Notes under the pieces: generated by a model
What the model saw: the letters and a program-made list of their open reading frames with translations, nothing else
What the model was told of the DNA's origin: nothing
The model's database searches: none
Program-made: the position numbers and the translations under genes
Source: Saururus chinensis
Taxonomy: Eukaryota > Streptophyta > Magnoliopsida > Piperales > Saururaceae
Direction of reading: 5' to 3'
Length of the DNA: 64,000 nt
Assembly: GCA_035235625.1 (NCBI GenBank)
Contig: CP141143.1
Location: 14,367,092 to 14,431,091 of the forward strand
Shown here: positions 44,835 to 59,800 of the stretch, piece after piece
Layout of the letters: every line of letters starts with the position of its first letter
How positions within the stretch are numbered: position 1 is the stretch's first letter

Positions 44835-47800
44835 ATGTCGGTCCCGCGCGGGGCCTACGAGACGTGGAACTGCATGCTCCCCGGCCCGCCCAGCCGCAGC
44901 AACGGCGGCTGCGCCGACTGTAGCCCCCACGGTCTCCTCGCTTACGGTGCCGGTAGCAGCGTCGCCGTCGTCGACGCCCGATCCATGCAACTCGTCTCCG
45001 TCCTTCCCATGCCCGGCCCCTCCCCCACCTCCCTCGCTCCCTTCGTCACCTCAGTCCGCTGGGCCCCCCACCCCCCTCTTCCCAGCGACCTCGCCGACGA
45101 CTCCGTCTCCCGCCTCCTCCTCGCCGTCGCCGACCGCCAGGGTCGCGTTGCTCTCTGGGACCTCCGCTCCCGCTCCGTCGTCCTCTTCATGGCGTCTGAC
45201 ACCCTCTCCCCCGACAAGTCCAAGCTCGGCGTCCAGGACCTCTGCTGGATCCGCTCTGAAACACTCGTCCTCGCCTCCCTCCACGGCCCTTCCCTCCTCG
45301 CCCTCTGGGACCCGGCCACTGGGCGGTGCTTCTGGAAGTATGACGCTGTCTCCGAGTACTTGTCCTGCCTTCGCCGTGATCCCTTTGATTCCCGCCATTT
45401 CTGCGCGCTAGGGATCAAGGGGTTCCTCCTCTCCGCCAAAGTCCTCGGGCTCATGGAAGACGACGTCGTCATCAACGAGCATCAGATCCCTGTGGCGGCT
45501 GTTAACGATTTGGGCGAGTTGCAGAAATTGGAGAAGGAAGCGGCGTCGAATAATCCCAACTCTCCCGCGCTGGCGGTCTTTCCGCTCTACTTCGCGAGGT
45601 TCGGATTCTCGCCGCGGTGGAAGAACATCCTTTTCGTTAGCTTCCCCAAGGAGTTGGTCGTCTTTGATTTGCATTATGGAGCTTCGCTTTCGTCCATGGC
45701 ATTGCCTCGTGGATGTGCCAAACTCATGGATTTGGTTCCCGATCCAGATCTGGAGTTGGTCTACTGCGCTCATGTTGATGGCAAGCTCAGCGCATGGAAA
45801 CGCAAAGAGTGAGTTAATTTCTTTTTCAAAACGAAGAAACTAGTTCTGCATTCTTATTTTGTTCGACCAATTACTACGATCATTCTTATTGCATGTGCCA
45901 TAGCTTGTAAACACATAGAACACTGGAATACACACTGTAGAAGTATTCAGTTTACTGAAATCTGGACGAATTTTTCCAATTGCATCAAATACCTTGTTCG
46001 TTGGCATTAGATGTTACCTTAAACCAAGTCAGGGTTGAGCAGCTTAGATGTATCAGAATGGAGTTTTATATCCATCATCTTATTGGAAACTTTATCAACT
46101 AGCCGTGATCATAGGGTTGGATTAGGCAACTGCTCTAATGCTCATATCTCTGTGCATGTGTGTGTGGCCTATCACTTCCTACAATGGGCGTGACATGCTC
46201 TGTTCTACATCATATGAGACGCACTTTATTTTCCGTGCAATTAAAATGTGCAAGCTGCATGTGGGTAGATGGCCTTTATATGCAATAGTTTCTTAAAATG
46301 AGCTGTATATTTCCTACTCGTGTGTAGCTTCTTTATTCAGGCTGCATATTAGTACCTATGTTACTCTTTGCAGCGAACGCTTACAAAAATGTTTTTGTAT
46401 GTAAAAAGAAGGTTCTGCATCTTGCTGGCTTTTCGTCACTCAATGCCTTACTAAAGCTGCTTTAAGCACCATTTCCCCCCGTTTTCTTGAGTTCAGTGGC
46501 TGTACTTATTCCCTTCTTATTATCGCAGAGGAGAACAGGTTCACATGCTTTGTATGATGGAAGAATTGGTGCCATCTATTGGTTGTTCTGTTCCATCTCC
46601 TTCTCTTCTTGCTATAGTTCTATGCCCTTTGGAATCTACTCTACAAAATGTCAGCGAGCTCTCTACTGAAACACAATATCCTTTGGCTGCTATGGACCAC
46701 ATACCTCCAGATTCTCCTTCTGAATCGTTTGTGTCTGAAATCTGCTTATTATCCATTTCTGATGATGGGAAAATATGGAATTGGCTTCTGACCGTTGAGG
46801 GGACTCAACATGTTCACAAAATGAAGTCAAATTATGAAGACAACGGTGATATCAGAGGAAGTTCTGAGGGATACACCAATCAAAAGGATGCTGATGTCTG
46901 TGGGGTTGGCATGGGTGAAGTTAAAGTGTTCAAACCTGTGTTTCTTAACAGTGGTCGCTTATTAAAATCTGTTTTACCAAACTCAGGGTTAACTCTTGAG
47001 GTATGTGAATGAACTCCCTATTGTACTTATGTGTTCATGGCAAAGCAGATTTACTTCATTTGGGTAATTATAATATAAATATACCCTGTGCAGATCAACT
47101 TGGTTGGCCAGCTTCATCTTCTTTCTTCTACGGTTACCATGCTTTCTGTACCATCTCCTTCCCTAACAGCGACACTTGCTCGTATGTTCTCTACAAATAA
47201 ATTTTCAGTGTTTATGGTATGAATTTGTTCTGTTTTTGTTCTAAGCTGATGGGAGAAAAAATTTGGTATTTGTAGGCGGGGGTAATAATCCTGCAGTTGC
47301 AGTTCCTTTGGTTGCCTTAGGAACCCAAAGTGGGACCATTGATGTTGTTGATATTTCAGCAAATGCTGTTGCGGCAAGTTTTTCTGTTCATAGTAGTGTT
47401 GTCAGGGGATTGCGATGGCTTGGGAATTCTCGGCTGGTTTCATTTTCATATACTCAGGTATGCAGAATTTTCTCTTTAAGGATCTGTGCAATTATATGAA
47501 AATAGATAAAATAGTATGAGGGGGTGGCCTATCTTGCTCTTGACTGGGCCTACTTCTCGAGATTTGGAATTTCGATTCGGATTCTTTTCTTTAAGGGTAG
47601 ATGCAGATTAATGTTCACTGACATCCTACTAACGAGTGTTTTTGCTAAGATTTGTTTTTTTGCTATCGTGACACTTTTTTTTGGTAATTACTATCTTTAT
47701 ACTCAAGCAAATTGGTGGTCAGTGGAGAAATTCCTGCTAGTTCGGTAGAAGATCCTGTAGTTCTTAGGACTACTTTAGACAAATGGTACAGCATTCTATA

Positions 47801-50800
47801 AGTTATGTAAATTGACGCATTGCTGTCAACCTGTTGCCCTGTAGGGAGGGGCAGATTGGAGAAGAAGGGGGATTAGGCAAGGGAGAATTCATTTACCAAC
47901 TAGGATTGGGGCTAAGACCTTACATTAATAGAGATACTCATGGGCTTACTAACAAGAGCCTAAATGCCCACTAAACATCATTCATTGGAAATGATATCTA
48001 ACCTTACATAAAGCAGCTGCTAATTAGAGCTACTAAGTAACGAGGTGAGGCCCATAGATAGGAACTGGACCCCCTTAGTATGGTACACAACCAGTCATTA
48101 TTGTGACAACTGTATTTTCACACTGGAAAAAATCCAAAAACATGTGAGTGCTCTGGTGCCAATGTAGATATAAAGAAAATTATTGTGTTGTGGTCTATCA
48201 GATTTGATGGCATTTTGTGCTGTGATAATTCTGATAATATTCTTGAACTTTGTTGAGGCAAAAAAGAAGTAACTTTCAAGTTACAAGATAATTTGGTTTT
48301 TGCTCAAGTGATCCACGTTACTTTCACTATAGTGACCGTATCTGTAAATAATATTTGTATATGTTGTGCAACGAGAAAAGACCACATTTTATATTTGTCT
48401 ATGTTGATTTATATATTTTATTAGATTGAATGAGGTGAAATTGTAGCTGTGTAACACGATATTCTTTTAGAGACCCGTTAGTATGAGCATGGGCTCACGC
48501 ATGAGCCTGGGCATCTCGCGGGCCATCTGATTTTGATCAGACGGTGCACATTATTCAGGGGGCAGGTGGGTTTGGATTGCCGTATACCCTCTATTAATGC
48601 GCGCGTGAATCTGGGCTCATGTTAACTTTTTTCATTCTTTTATATATTTAAGTTGACAGAGTTATTTTCTTTTTGGTTTTTTGGTGGATGACACAATTTT
48701 CTTTTCTGCCATTGATTGCTGCCAAGTGTCAACTGGTAGTTTGCTTTTGACTAGCTATAAGAGTCTCTGTTTTTGAACAACATCCCTACCCACTCCCGTC
48801 TTCCCGTAACCCACCCACACACAAACAGAGAAAGCCATACCCATACTTTAAAAACCCAAAAGACCTCCTTAAATGAAAAATTCAGATTACTTTAAGTTTT
48901 CAGCTTATCACTCATCTGTTTGTTTTCTGTTTTGCACATTTATCTTTGGATTTATTGTTCATCATATGTTGCAGTATTTGCACTTTTTAGCATATTTTGA
49001 ATTTGGTAATTTTGCGACTGAGTTTCAGGTGAATGATAAAACTGGTGGCTATATTAATAGGCTTGTTGTAACTTGTGTTCGAAGTGGTCTCAACCGTCCA
49101 TTTCGAGTTCTGCAAAAGCCTGAGCGTGCACCAATAAGAGCTTTAAGGGCTTCCTCATCTGGAAGGTTAGGCTGGAATCATTTTCGCAATATGCATGTTT
49201 CTAATTATACATATATTTTTTATAATTGCATATATTGAAAGAGAACATCTATTTTTTGATAGATCAATTTTCAATTTTAAATAATTCTTATGCAATTTTA
49301 AAATAGTCGCACATTATTATGAGATATAGATAGTAGCATGTTATGGGAAAACCCTCCTTTTATATTTTAATTGCCTTTATAAGCTTAGTTACTGGAGATT
49401 AGAACTATCCTTTATTATCTTCTAATTGCCTTTAGTAGCCTACTTCTTATGGCTTATGAGTTAATGGTACTTTGGGGCTTTGCTCTAATTATGATCCGAA
49501 GAGTTATTACTAGAATTCCCTAGTTGGCATTACTCTAGCATAGGAGGCCAGCTCTCCTTGAAACAAGTCAATCTACCACCACTTCTACTGGCTGTTAACA
49601 CCATTGCTGCTCGTTCACTTGCTTCCATCATACTCTCCATCTCTCCCTCAGTCTCTCTTCCTCTGTTTTGCATGACACGGTACAACTCATACTTAAAATG
49701 AAACATTTCCCCCTTGCCCACGGATGTAGTTGTCGTGCATTTTCCATATGCACACAACAATAAGTGTCATAGCCCTTTCTATCTGTCTGGCGTCCAACTT
49801 GCTCTTGATTTGTAGTTGCAAGGATGGCATTGGTGACACATTCACAATCAGAAATCGGAGAGAAGTTGAAGAGTGGAGTTGCAAGGTGTGTCAATGTTAT
49901 GACCTGCATTTAGGGTCAAGTCCACCTATTGGGCCCGCTAGCTTCATAATTGATTTGCTTAGTTTTTATGTCATTTTCTCGTGTTATTTATTATGGAGTT
50001 AGTGGGTTTTTTGTTATTAGTAAGGAGCATCTGCAACTTTTATTTGATTATGCTTAATGGTTTAGTAAGCACATTTAGCTCTACTATTTAAGTGTAAGGG
50101 CATAGCCCTATTCTCGCTATTTAATTAATGGATAATAAAAGTGAGTAGTTTTAGTTTAGATTAGTTCCTCAATCCCTCCTCATCTTCTATTGTATCTCTA
50201 CCATGTGTGCTACCAAAGTCTTCTCCTCTTTGACATTTATTTGATTATGGTTAATGGTTTAGTTAGCCCATTTAGCTCTACTATTTTAATGTAAGGGCGT
50301 AGCCTTAATCTCCCTAGTTAAGGGTTGATAAAAGTGAGTAGTTTGAGTTTAGATCAGTTCCTCAACCCCTCCTCATCTTCTATTGTATCTCTCTGTTCTT
50401 TCTACTTTGGCCTTGCACAACACCATGTGTTCGACCAAAGTCTTATTTCCTTCATCCAACTTTAATTCCCTAAAATAGAAACTCACTTAAATTGGTCCCT
50501 GAACCAATCTGTTCACACTAATCAATTATTTTGTTATCAGTTGTCCTTCTCATTATCATTTGTAATACAGTTCACTTTCCCTTAACTAATGATAGCCTCT
50601 TAACTTTTTGAAAGAATGTGCCATGGGTGTTGCCGCTGCCAAAACACTAGTATGTTGGATATAACTAGCTGTATTATGATTTTGTAACTTCATCTCATGG
50701 TTACAATTGGGTGGGCTAACTTTCAGAATATTTTTATTTACTTTTCCCCTTCAAGTGTGCTTATGTGGGATAAGATTTTACTTTGAAAATTGCATCCCTT

Positions 50801-53800
50801 GCTGAGTGGGGAGGCGAATTTTGTTTTCTTGCAGGTATCTCCTTATTTTGTTTCGTGACGCCCCCGTTGAAGTGTGGGCTATGACAAAGAGTCCTATCAT
50901 GGTATGTGGCCATGTTATTTTCTCCTTCATTATCTCTTCGTTCTTCTTTCCTTTTTTGCCATTAGTTGTGAAAAAATGTTTGTGAGGCTGTATCATTCTC
51001 ATTGGTTATAAACGTTAAAAGCTTATGCCTTTTCACATATCTTCGTGACCAGAAGAAGTAAATACTATTTGTTATATAATCTATTAGGGTTCGCTTGGAT
51101 TGGTGGAAACTTAGAGGGAAAGAGAAAGTGAATCAAAGTGGAAGAGAAAATTTTCTGTTGTTTGGTTGCACTGGTGCTATAGAAAACTCTAATCCTCCAT
51201 AATCAGTAGAATAATAGTGGTAAATATATATGACAAAACTACCCCTCCTTTCTTGCTACCATCACTAGCACCGCCACCGCTGCCACTTTTGGCGGTGGTA
51301 GAGGGGCAATGGCGACGGTGGTGGCTGCGGCGGGTAGTGGTGGCGGCAACGGCTGGCGGCGGTAATGGTGGTGGCAGGGGCAGGGTAGCAGTAAGGTCAG
51401 TGCCAACAAGGTTGAAGGCATGAGTCCTCAGCCCACATATTTTCTTTATAAATCCATGGGTTGTGGGGTGGCAAATTTTGGGGCCAATTTTCCTCCCTTC
51501 CCTGGCTTCCACTCTATTTTCTTTTTCCCCCTTCACAAAACAATGGAAACCAAGGATTCTTAAGGGATTCCTTTTCTTTCTTCTTTTTTCCACCAATCCA
51601 AACATACCCTATATCCATCTACATTTATCTTTGGGTTGATCTGGACTTCATATGCATTGCTGATGTAAAAGCTTGAGCTGTTAAGGAACAACCCAATAAT
51701 GCATATCAAGCCTAAACGAGCCCAATATACAAATTTAGATAGAAAAATAGATTATCTGACACTTATTTTTTTTCCATTCCTGTAGTGGGCATATGGTGTA
51801 CATGACATTTGTGTATCTACGCATGATGTTCATGTGGATAAAAACATAGTTTACCGGATGTTGACCTCATGTTTTGTCCTTTGGCGGGTTTGATGGCCTC
51901 ATGCAGTTCTTTGAAAAAGATGTTTCTTAACAATGATAGCTTTTAATCATAGACCAATACATTTCTGCTAAAAGAAGAGGGGTCAAAGTAGCTCCCATGG
52001 ACCCTGTCACTGGTCTAATACATGTGAGGCTGAACCAATGGACTAGGGGAAATAATTCGTTTGTCCATCCCTTCTCACCAATATTTTGTTTATAATAATA
52101 TAAGGTTTTACATCTTCAACTAGCAACATATCTCTCAAAATTGTGTTTGATAGTTTTCTCGTTTGGATTCATCATTCTTATTACCTTTGTAGCTTAGATC
52201 ATTAGCTCTTCCATTCACGGTATTGGAGTGGACCCTTCCAACTGCACCTCGACCAGTGCCAAAAGAACCATCTCTGCAATCATCATTTTTCTCCAAGGAT
52301 AGATCCTCACATGCTTCAACTCCTGAAGGTTCTACCACAGTCATTCAGTCAACTGATTCTAGTAAATTCTCGTTACCATTTTTTTTCCATTACTTCGATC
52401 ATTGATATCGGAAGCAGTTATTGCATTCTTATTTTGGATAATACTCATACATGAGAATGATTGGCAAACATTTTGCAGAGGGAACAAACTCTGAGGGAGC
52501 ATTGGATGAATTATCTGAAAGTTTTGCGTTTGCCTTGGTCAATGGTGCACTAGGAGTTTTTGAGGTCCAAGGGAAAAGAATTCGAGATTTCAGGTATCTT
52601 TTATTTACCGTAGGTTTATCCAACGGTATTCTGGATTGTAGTATTTCTTTAGTTGTCTAACTGATGGGAACATTTTTCATTGTACTTCATCAGACCAAAA
52701 TGGCCTTCTTCTTCATTTGTTTCATCTGATGGGCTAGTTACGGCTATGGCTTACCGACTTCCTCATGTAGTATGTATCTTGTATTGTGAATTTGCAATTT
52801 TCAGTTTTTTTTTCTTTAAAGAGTATGAAAACAGAAAATTTCCCAAATCAAAGATGTACATAGGCAATAAAACAACGTCATTTTTTATTTAGGTTATGGG
52901 TGACAGAACTGGGAATATACGATGGTGGGATGTAACAAGTGGACTCTCTTCGTCGTTTAACACCCACAGGGAAGGAATTCGGAGGATTAAGTTCTCCCCT
53001 GTTGTACCTGGAGACCATAGTCGAGGGCGTATAGCAGTTCTATTTTATGACAACACATTCTCAATTTTTGATCTTGTAAGATCTTTTTTCCATTCAAATC
53101 TTAATTGATGTGTTTTGGTCTTACTACAGTTAATTTTATTTAAAAAAATGTGCGTTATTGGTTGAAGTTTGTCTAATATGTTTGTGTTAGGTCCATCATA
53201 TGGTCAACTAAAAGATTTAAACTTTTATCAAATTTTGTTCAAAATCATTTGCCTGTACCCGTTAGGTAACTGTGGCCAAAACACTTGGTGCTAATTGAAA
53301 TTTGATCACCTCAGTGGATGTAAACATTCTTCTTCACCTGTATAATTTTTTTTTCTATTTTGTGCTTTTTCCATCTGGTAAAACTTCATTAAGAATAGAT
53401 TATTGCATCTGATTCCTCTTACTTATTGACCTTTCTTAATGATGGCTATGATATTTCTCCCAACACCATAAAGAATAAAATGTTCATATTCTTGCCATCA
53501 TCATAATCATCATGTGAGAAAATTGAAATGACTTAACTGGTGTTCATACTCTCTGCCTTGGTAAATGTTGTTAAACTATAACTTTTGAACTTTGTTGTTT
53601 ACATGATTTATATTTGCTTTGTTGTTAAGCTGTTGCAATTTTCAATTGTTTTTGGTAGGATACTCAAGATCCTCTGGCCAATGCACTTCTCCAACCACAG
53701 CTTCCAGGGACACTAGTTCTGGAACTTGATTGGTTGCCCCTACGCATGGAAAAAAATGAGCCATTGGTATTATGTATTGCTGGGGCTGATAGTAGCTTTC

Positions 53801-56800
53801 GCCTTATTGAAGTAAATGTGTATGTAGATTCTATCGTGTGTTCATTTGATCCTTTTCTTTGTTTTATCATATAACTGAATTCTGATGCTTCCATTTGTAT
53901 GTTTGAGGAGATTTTGTAATTTATGCGGACTCAAAACTTAACAAACCCTTTAAAGTGTGCAACTCCCAGAGTAAGTTGCAAATTGTATAAACTTTCACTT
54001 CCTACACGGCCACACCTCATGTCCAATTTCTATTTTCTATATTTTCCTATGAAACTATTTGCTTGTTTTACTACACTGGTTTTGTTTCTTTTTTTGCCGA
54101 TAAAAACAGCTTGTGTTTGGTATTCCTAAGCTTTTCTTTTTGTTTTTCTCAGTACGTTTAGTTTTTTCTTTAAGTTTTCATTGTATGTTGGTTGACTTTA
54201 ATGTTTGCCAGTCTCAGTGTATATAAGGTGTTTTATACAAGAAGCACTTACCTTAATTGAAGTGTTGTGGCATATGCCTTATGCTTGAGACACCTGCAAT
54301 GCACCTTTTAAGGCACTCCAAATTTTTTTCTATCATTCTATTTTTCTCTGCTTTCGCTTATATATTGTTCTATATTAGGCTGGTATACATATGTTTAATA
54401 TTTTAACTATATCTTTTTTGGTATTTTGTATATTTACAATTGTATTTTTTAGTTGACCACTTCTCTTAACAGCTCAATCTGTTAGGGAAGCAACAATACT
54501 ATTTATTTTTTCTTTGTATATGCCTCACACCTTACCTTTTTGGGTGCCTCAAGGCTTGCTTTCCACTGTTTTCAATATTGCTTAATAACTACGTTTTTTT
54601 TAAAAGCTTATTACCATAGAAATGAGGGGAAACAAAGCTTTTTTTTTTAAATTTGTAATTTGTTACCCTTTTCACTAACACAATGTCATGGATAATCCAT
54701 TAACCGTTTAATAAAGTTCATGGAACCATTTTAAATCAGCATCTCATAATGATTGTGGCCATGAAATTATTAATCACCACATAATTTTACTTGACATGTT
54801 TCCCATGAAGATAAAATTTTCTATCAATTAAATTCTTGAACTTCATAACTATCAGATTGTTGGCCTATTTAGTTTGACATTGTCTTCTTTTATTCAATAT
54901 CAGCAGGTTGTATATTATTAGATTTGTTTGTATATGAATGTACATTGTGTGTCATTTAATAGCCATCAGAAAGGTAGTTTTTGTAGAACCGCCTCTGATG
55001 TTTATATGTTTATTATGTAGCAGTGACACAAAATCTACCTTTGCTGCCAGACCAAGGACATTTAAAGAGAGATACAGACCAGTTCCATTATGTGTTCCCA
55101 TTTTGCTTCCTATCCCACATGCATTGGTAAACAGTTTTTTTTCCTTTTCGATGTTATTTGTAAACATTTTTTTGCAATCAGCGCCTTTTACATTCCTTTT
55201 CCTAATTGATAGTGGTCTATAACTCCTTATAAAGCTGATAGACATAGTTACCTCTTACTTTGAGGCATTAACATCTGAGAATAGATAAATGCTCTCGTCT
55301 TTGTGAATAAGTTACAACTAACCACAAAAGCATCATGGGCATTCCAGGTTTTGCATGTTGATGATCTTAGTCACTGCTTGTGCTAATTGTTAAACAGGCA
55401 CTACGAATGATCTTGCAATTGGGTGTGAAGCCTTCTTGGTTCAGTATATCCACAGACAAGGAGACTCCATCTGCTGGAGATCTTCGCAATCATATGATTG
55501 AATCAGCACTCCCCTCTGTTGGTGATTCTGTTGTACCAGAAATGCTTCTCAAAGTGTTGGAGCCTTATAGAAGAGAAGGTTTTGCTTTTAAATGTCAATG
55601 TATTTCCATGTAATTTTTTGTTACGATCTTATTATTTTCTTTCTGACGTTCCTGCTATCTTTGTCTTAATGTTTTAGGTTGCATTCTTGACAACGAGAGA
55701 GCAACACTTTATGCCTCTGTTGTATATAAAGGTTGTGCAGCAAGGTTTGCTTTTGCTGCTGCACTCTTTGGAGAGTTCTCAGAAGCACTTTTCTGGCTAC
55801 AGTTACCCCGAGCTCTATACCATATAATAGACAAGGCTTCAAGCAAATTTCAGCCAACTGCTGCTGTATCCACGCTTGTCCCTGAACTTGGAAATGTCGC
55901 AACCAATAGGATGCCATCAATGGAGGAAGCAATCTCAAAGAATAGGAAAAGAGATATAACGGTAATATTCATATATATTGTTATCATCATAGCTACTGTA
56001 ACTGTGTTATGATTGTATAAAAAAGGGGAATAGAAGAAGAGAAAGGAGAAAAATTGTTTGATCTGTTGCTGGTGACCCGAGAATTAACCTAAATATAAGA
56101 GCTGTACATTATCAAACAGAGTTCGATGGAGGCTGGTGCTGGATTGGGCTGTAGGAAAGGAAAGGGAGAAGTAAAGGAGGACACAAGCTAAATCTGCTTG
56201 CACGTATTCAATCAGATGCACAATAGGCTTTTGTCATACAGATACTACTGCACCTTTTCTTTCATATACTCCCTTTGTCCCAAATTAATAGCTCCATTTG
56301 GCAAAAAAGTTTGTTCTATTTTATTCAATTTAAGTAACTGGGTACTTAAAAATGAGTATCATAAGTTTATTTTCCCTTCTCATAGATGTGGGTTTCACCA
56401 TTCAATAAAAAACACTATTTTTTCCAAATGTAGCTATTATTTGTATTATTTTATTTTTCATATATTTTTTAGTGTAATAAAAAAATAAATTATTTTTTAG
56501 CTAAAATACAGTTTTAGTCTCTAAATTATATTTTAAACATTGAATAACAAAAAAACAAAAGACCTTGATAAAGTCGATCAGGCTTGACTCGCCTCGAATT
56601 TGACTTGATGTTGAGCTCTAGCCAGCTTGGCTTGGCTTCCAGCACGAGCTTGAATCAAGTGGTGTAGAAGCCCGACTCTGCTTGGCCCACTATCGAACTT
56701 TTTATGTATGATTTATTACATTTTTTTTATTTTTTGGACTTTCTAATTTAACTTATGATGAAGACACTGAGAGTAATCGAAAAGTCGATGTACTTTGCTG

Positions 56801-59800
56801 AAAGTCGAAAATAATACTAATATTAATAATACTGTTAGAGCAGTAATTGTTTGTAGGGCAGACCATTAAGAAATAAAATTACATAAAGATGACCAAACTA
56901 TCCTTCCATAAATAGAAATACTCCCTCTGTCCTACGAAATAGCTCTGTTTGGCAAACTATTAAAAGATCCCACATTAATGCCATAGTTTTTGTAGAAATA
57001 ATCCCTCAGTTTGAAAACCAAATGGAGCTATGAGCAAATACTCCACTATCAAATACTACTACTAATTCTAATAATAATAATAATAATTATTATTATTATT
57101 ATTATAAAGGTTACAAGGAAGCTTTTCTGAAATGCAATCTTATGAGCGCCTTCCTTACCTTTAGCCAATAGTTGATCATCAAATAAATTTATTGCTTCTT
57201 TACACCGACCCTTCTATGTGCTTATAAGTATGCTATTTTGTTAGGATAATCATGGGCTACTTGGACTGATGGCCTTTGACCAGCATGAACTATGGGAAAC
57301 TGCTAATGCACGAATTACTTGGCATGAAAAACTGGACGGAGATGAAGCAATTCAGAAACGGGTCCATGAGTTAGTTTCCTTTTCCCATCATAAATAATCT
57401 TCATTTACACATTTGTATAGTATAATACAACGTTTGTTTAATTGCATTGCACCCTCTTGTAATGTCATACTCAAACCATTATATAATTTTGTTGTAAGCA
57501 CAAACATTTGACAATTTTAATATTAGAAAATTTTACATTCAGGCTTGTCTCCATTGGGAATCTAGAAGCAGCTGTAACTTTGCTACTCTCCACTTCGCCT
57601 GAAGGCCCACATTTTTATGTGAATGCCTTACGTGCAGTTGCACTTTCCTCTGCTGTCTCAAGATCTTTACATGAACTTGCTGTTAAGGTGCACATATATT
57701 TTAAAAATTGTATATGATTGTTTCTTCATATTGCTGACTTTTATAGCCTGAAAGTGACAAGAGCAATAAATTTCTGAACTTAATATGATACTGTTGGAAA
57801 TGTAGGTTGTTGCAGCCAATATGGTCAGAACAGACAAATCCTTATCTGGGACACATCTTTTGTGTGCTGTTGGAAGATATCAAGAAGCTTGTTCCCAGGT
57901 TATTTGTATGACATTTGTGGATAATCTAATATTCTTGAACCTTGGATTGTTCTGAGCTTTATGCATTTTTCAATACAATCTGGAACATAATTAGTGATAG
58001 TACTTCATACGAGTTTCAACACTCTGCAGCTACAAGATGCTGGCTGCTGGACAGACGCTGCAACTCTAGCTGCAACTCATTTACGAGGTGCTGACTACGC
58101 AAGGTTGCTTTTCTTAATCCTTGAGATCATTTCTTTAACTTTTCTAGAATACAGGGTGTCGAGTTGGTATTTCATATTTTTATTATAATATTGTGTTCTT
58201 GTTTTAATAAAACATGTGGGTGAAGCATTGCTGCAGCTATTTATTGGGAGCCTGTGCTCCATCTCATTTCTACTGAACTTGTTATTTTAGTTTGTGTGAG
58301 TCAAACTGCTAATGATATGGCAATTGTATTTATGAAGTTGGGCACTAGTTTCAAATTGTTGACTCCAGAATGGAAGGCAGAAAATATAGAGTTAGCTTTA
58401 GCTCTGGCTCGCTGTTTATTCTAAAAATAAAAAAATGGCTATCGAATGAATAGCAAAAAGAATTGACTTGTTGATTTATGTGTCTGATCAATCACAAAAA
58501 AGAGAAAACCCACAATTTTTTATGTCTAATCAAAATGATATTCCCAGTAGTAAAAAGAATTATGATTAACGGTAAATATTTTCTCATTTCCTGATCGATA
58601 TGCTTGAGCTTTAGTAGCTCATATATCAAGGAAAGGATGCATTGACACAGACTTGAAGTCATAATGAAAAATGTAGGGAAAAGCATCATTTTCTTGATTT
58701 CATGCTCCATATAACGCTGCTCGCCATGTTTTAAAGTCTTTCTTGTAACATGGCTGCATAGAGAACGTGACCTAGCGACTTGATTTTACTCATGATGGGG
58801 TTAGAATCTAGTGATAGTTCAAGATGGGGTTAGAATCTAGTGATACTCATGATGGCTACATTTGACTTTTCTCTTCTAACTCTTTGGTACGTTTTGATAG
58901 TTCATGATAATGAAATACACTTGTATTTTATTGCGTTGAATATTCTATTTTATCTTTCTGGGATTTCATGTGATATAACTATGGACTTATATTCTTCACT
59001 GTTGATGATCCTCTTTTAGAGTTTTGCAAAGATGGGCTGATCACGTTCTCCACACGCAACATAATATCTGGAGGTATTACTCTTTTCACTTGCTTGCCTT
59101 GTAAAAATTTTTAGGTGAGCTTTTGTATCTGTGGATGTTTGGATATGAACGCATGTGTGACAAGGACCTTAAGTCCATTGTAATCTTAATATGGAAGGCC
59201 AGTTCACTTTCTGCAAAGGCATTTAAAATAAATAAGAGTTGATACCTTATCTACTCGTGCTTTATGATCCAAATGTACCCTACATACAAGTATTGATTGT
59301 TCTTCGTCAAGCCACTTGTATGCTTTGCAGAGATCTGGTGGTCAAATCTTGTGAACGTGTAGGAAAATGAAGTGTCTCAGATTTTGAAATAAATCTATTA
59401 TCTGCCCCTTGGGCAGATGTAGGTTTCTATCTGTGAGAATTGAGAACTAAGGTCATTTATTTGTCATTGAACGTGTGGCGTTCACGACATGACTGCTGTT
59501 ATGCTATTAAACTGCCGCTATTTCTGTACATCTGTTTTATGTATTGTGGTTCTAAGAAGCAAAGAAAATTAATAAGGTGACTAACTGGAACTTACCGTGC
59601 AGAGCTCTGATATTGTACGTTGCTGCTGGGGCGTTACATGAGGCATTAGCAGCACTTCGTGATGCAAAACTTCCTGATACTGCTGCCCTGTTCCTACTTG
59701 CATGTCATGAGATTGTGGCGGATGCCACATCCAGATCTCTCAATGAAACCAACTCGTCTGTGCCAATTACTGAGGAAAATAAATTTTTTATTATACCTGG

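Noticed and set aside
44805..45773. Long open frames on the minus strand and other + frames across WDR11 exon 1
   Set aside because: They arise from the high GC content and codon bias of the true exon, have no domain, and overlap a WDR11 frame supported by protein motifs.
51189..51605. 138-codon minus-strand frame with proline/threonine-rich sequence
   Set aside because: It is contained in a MITE and driven by the GC-rich repeat core.
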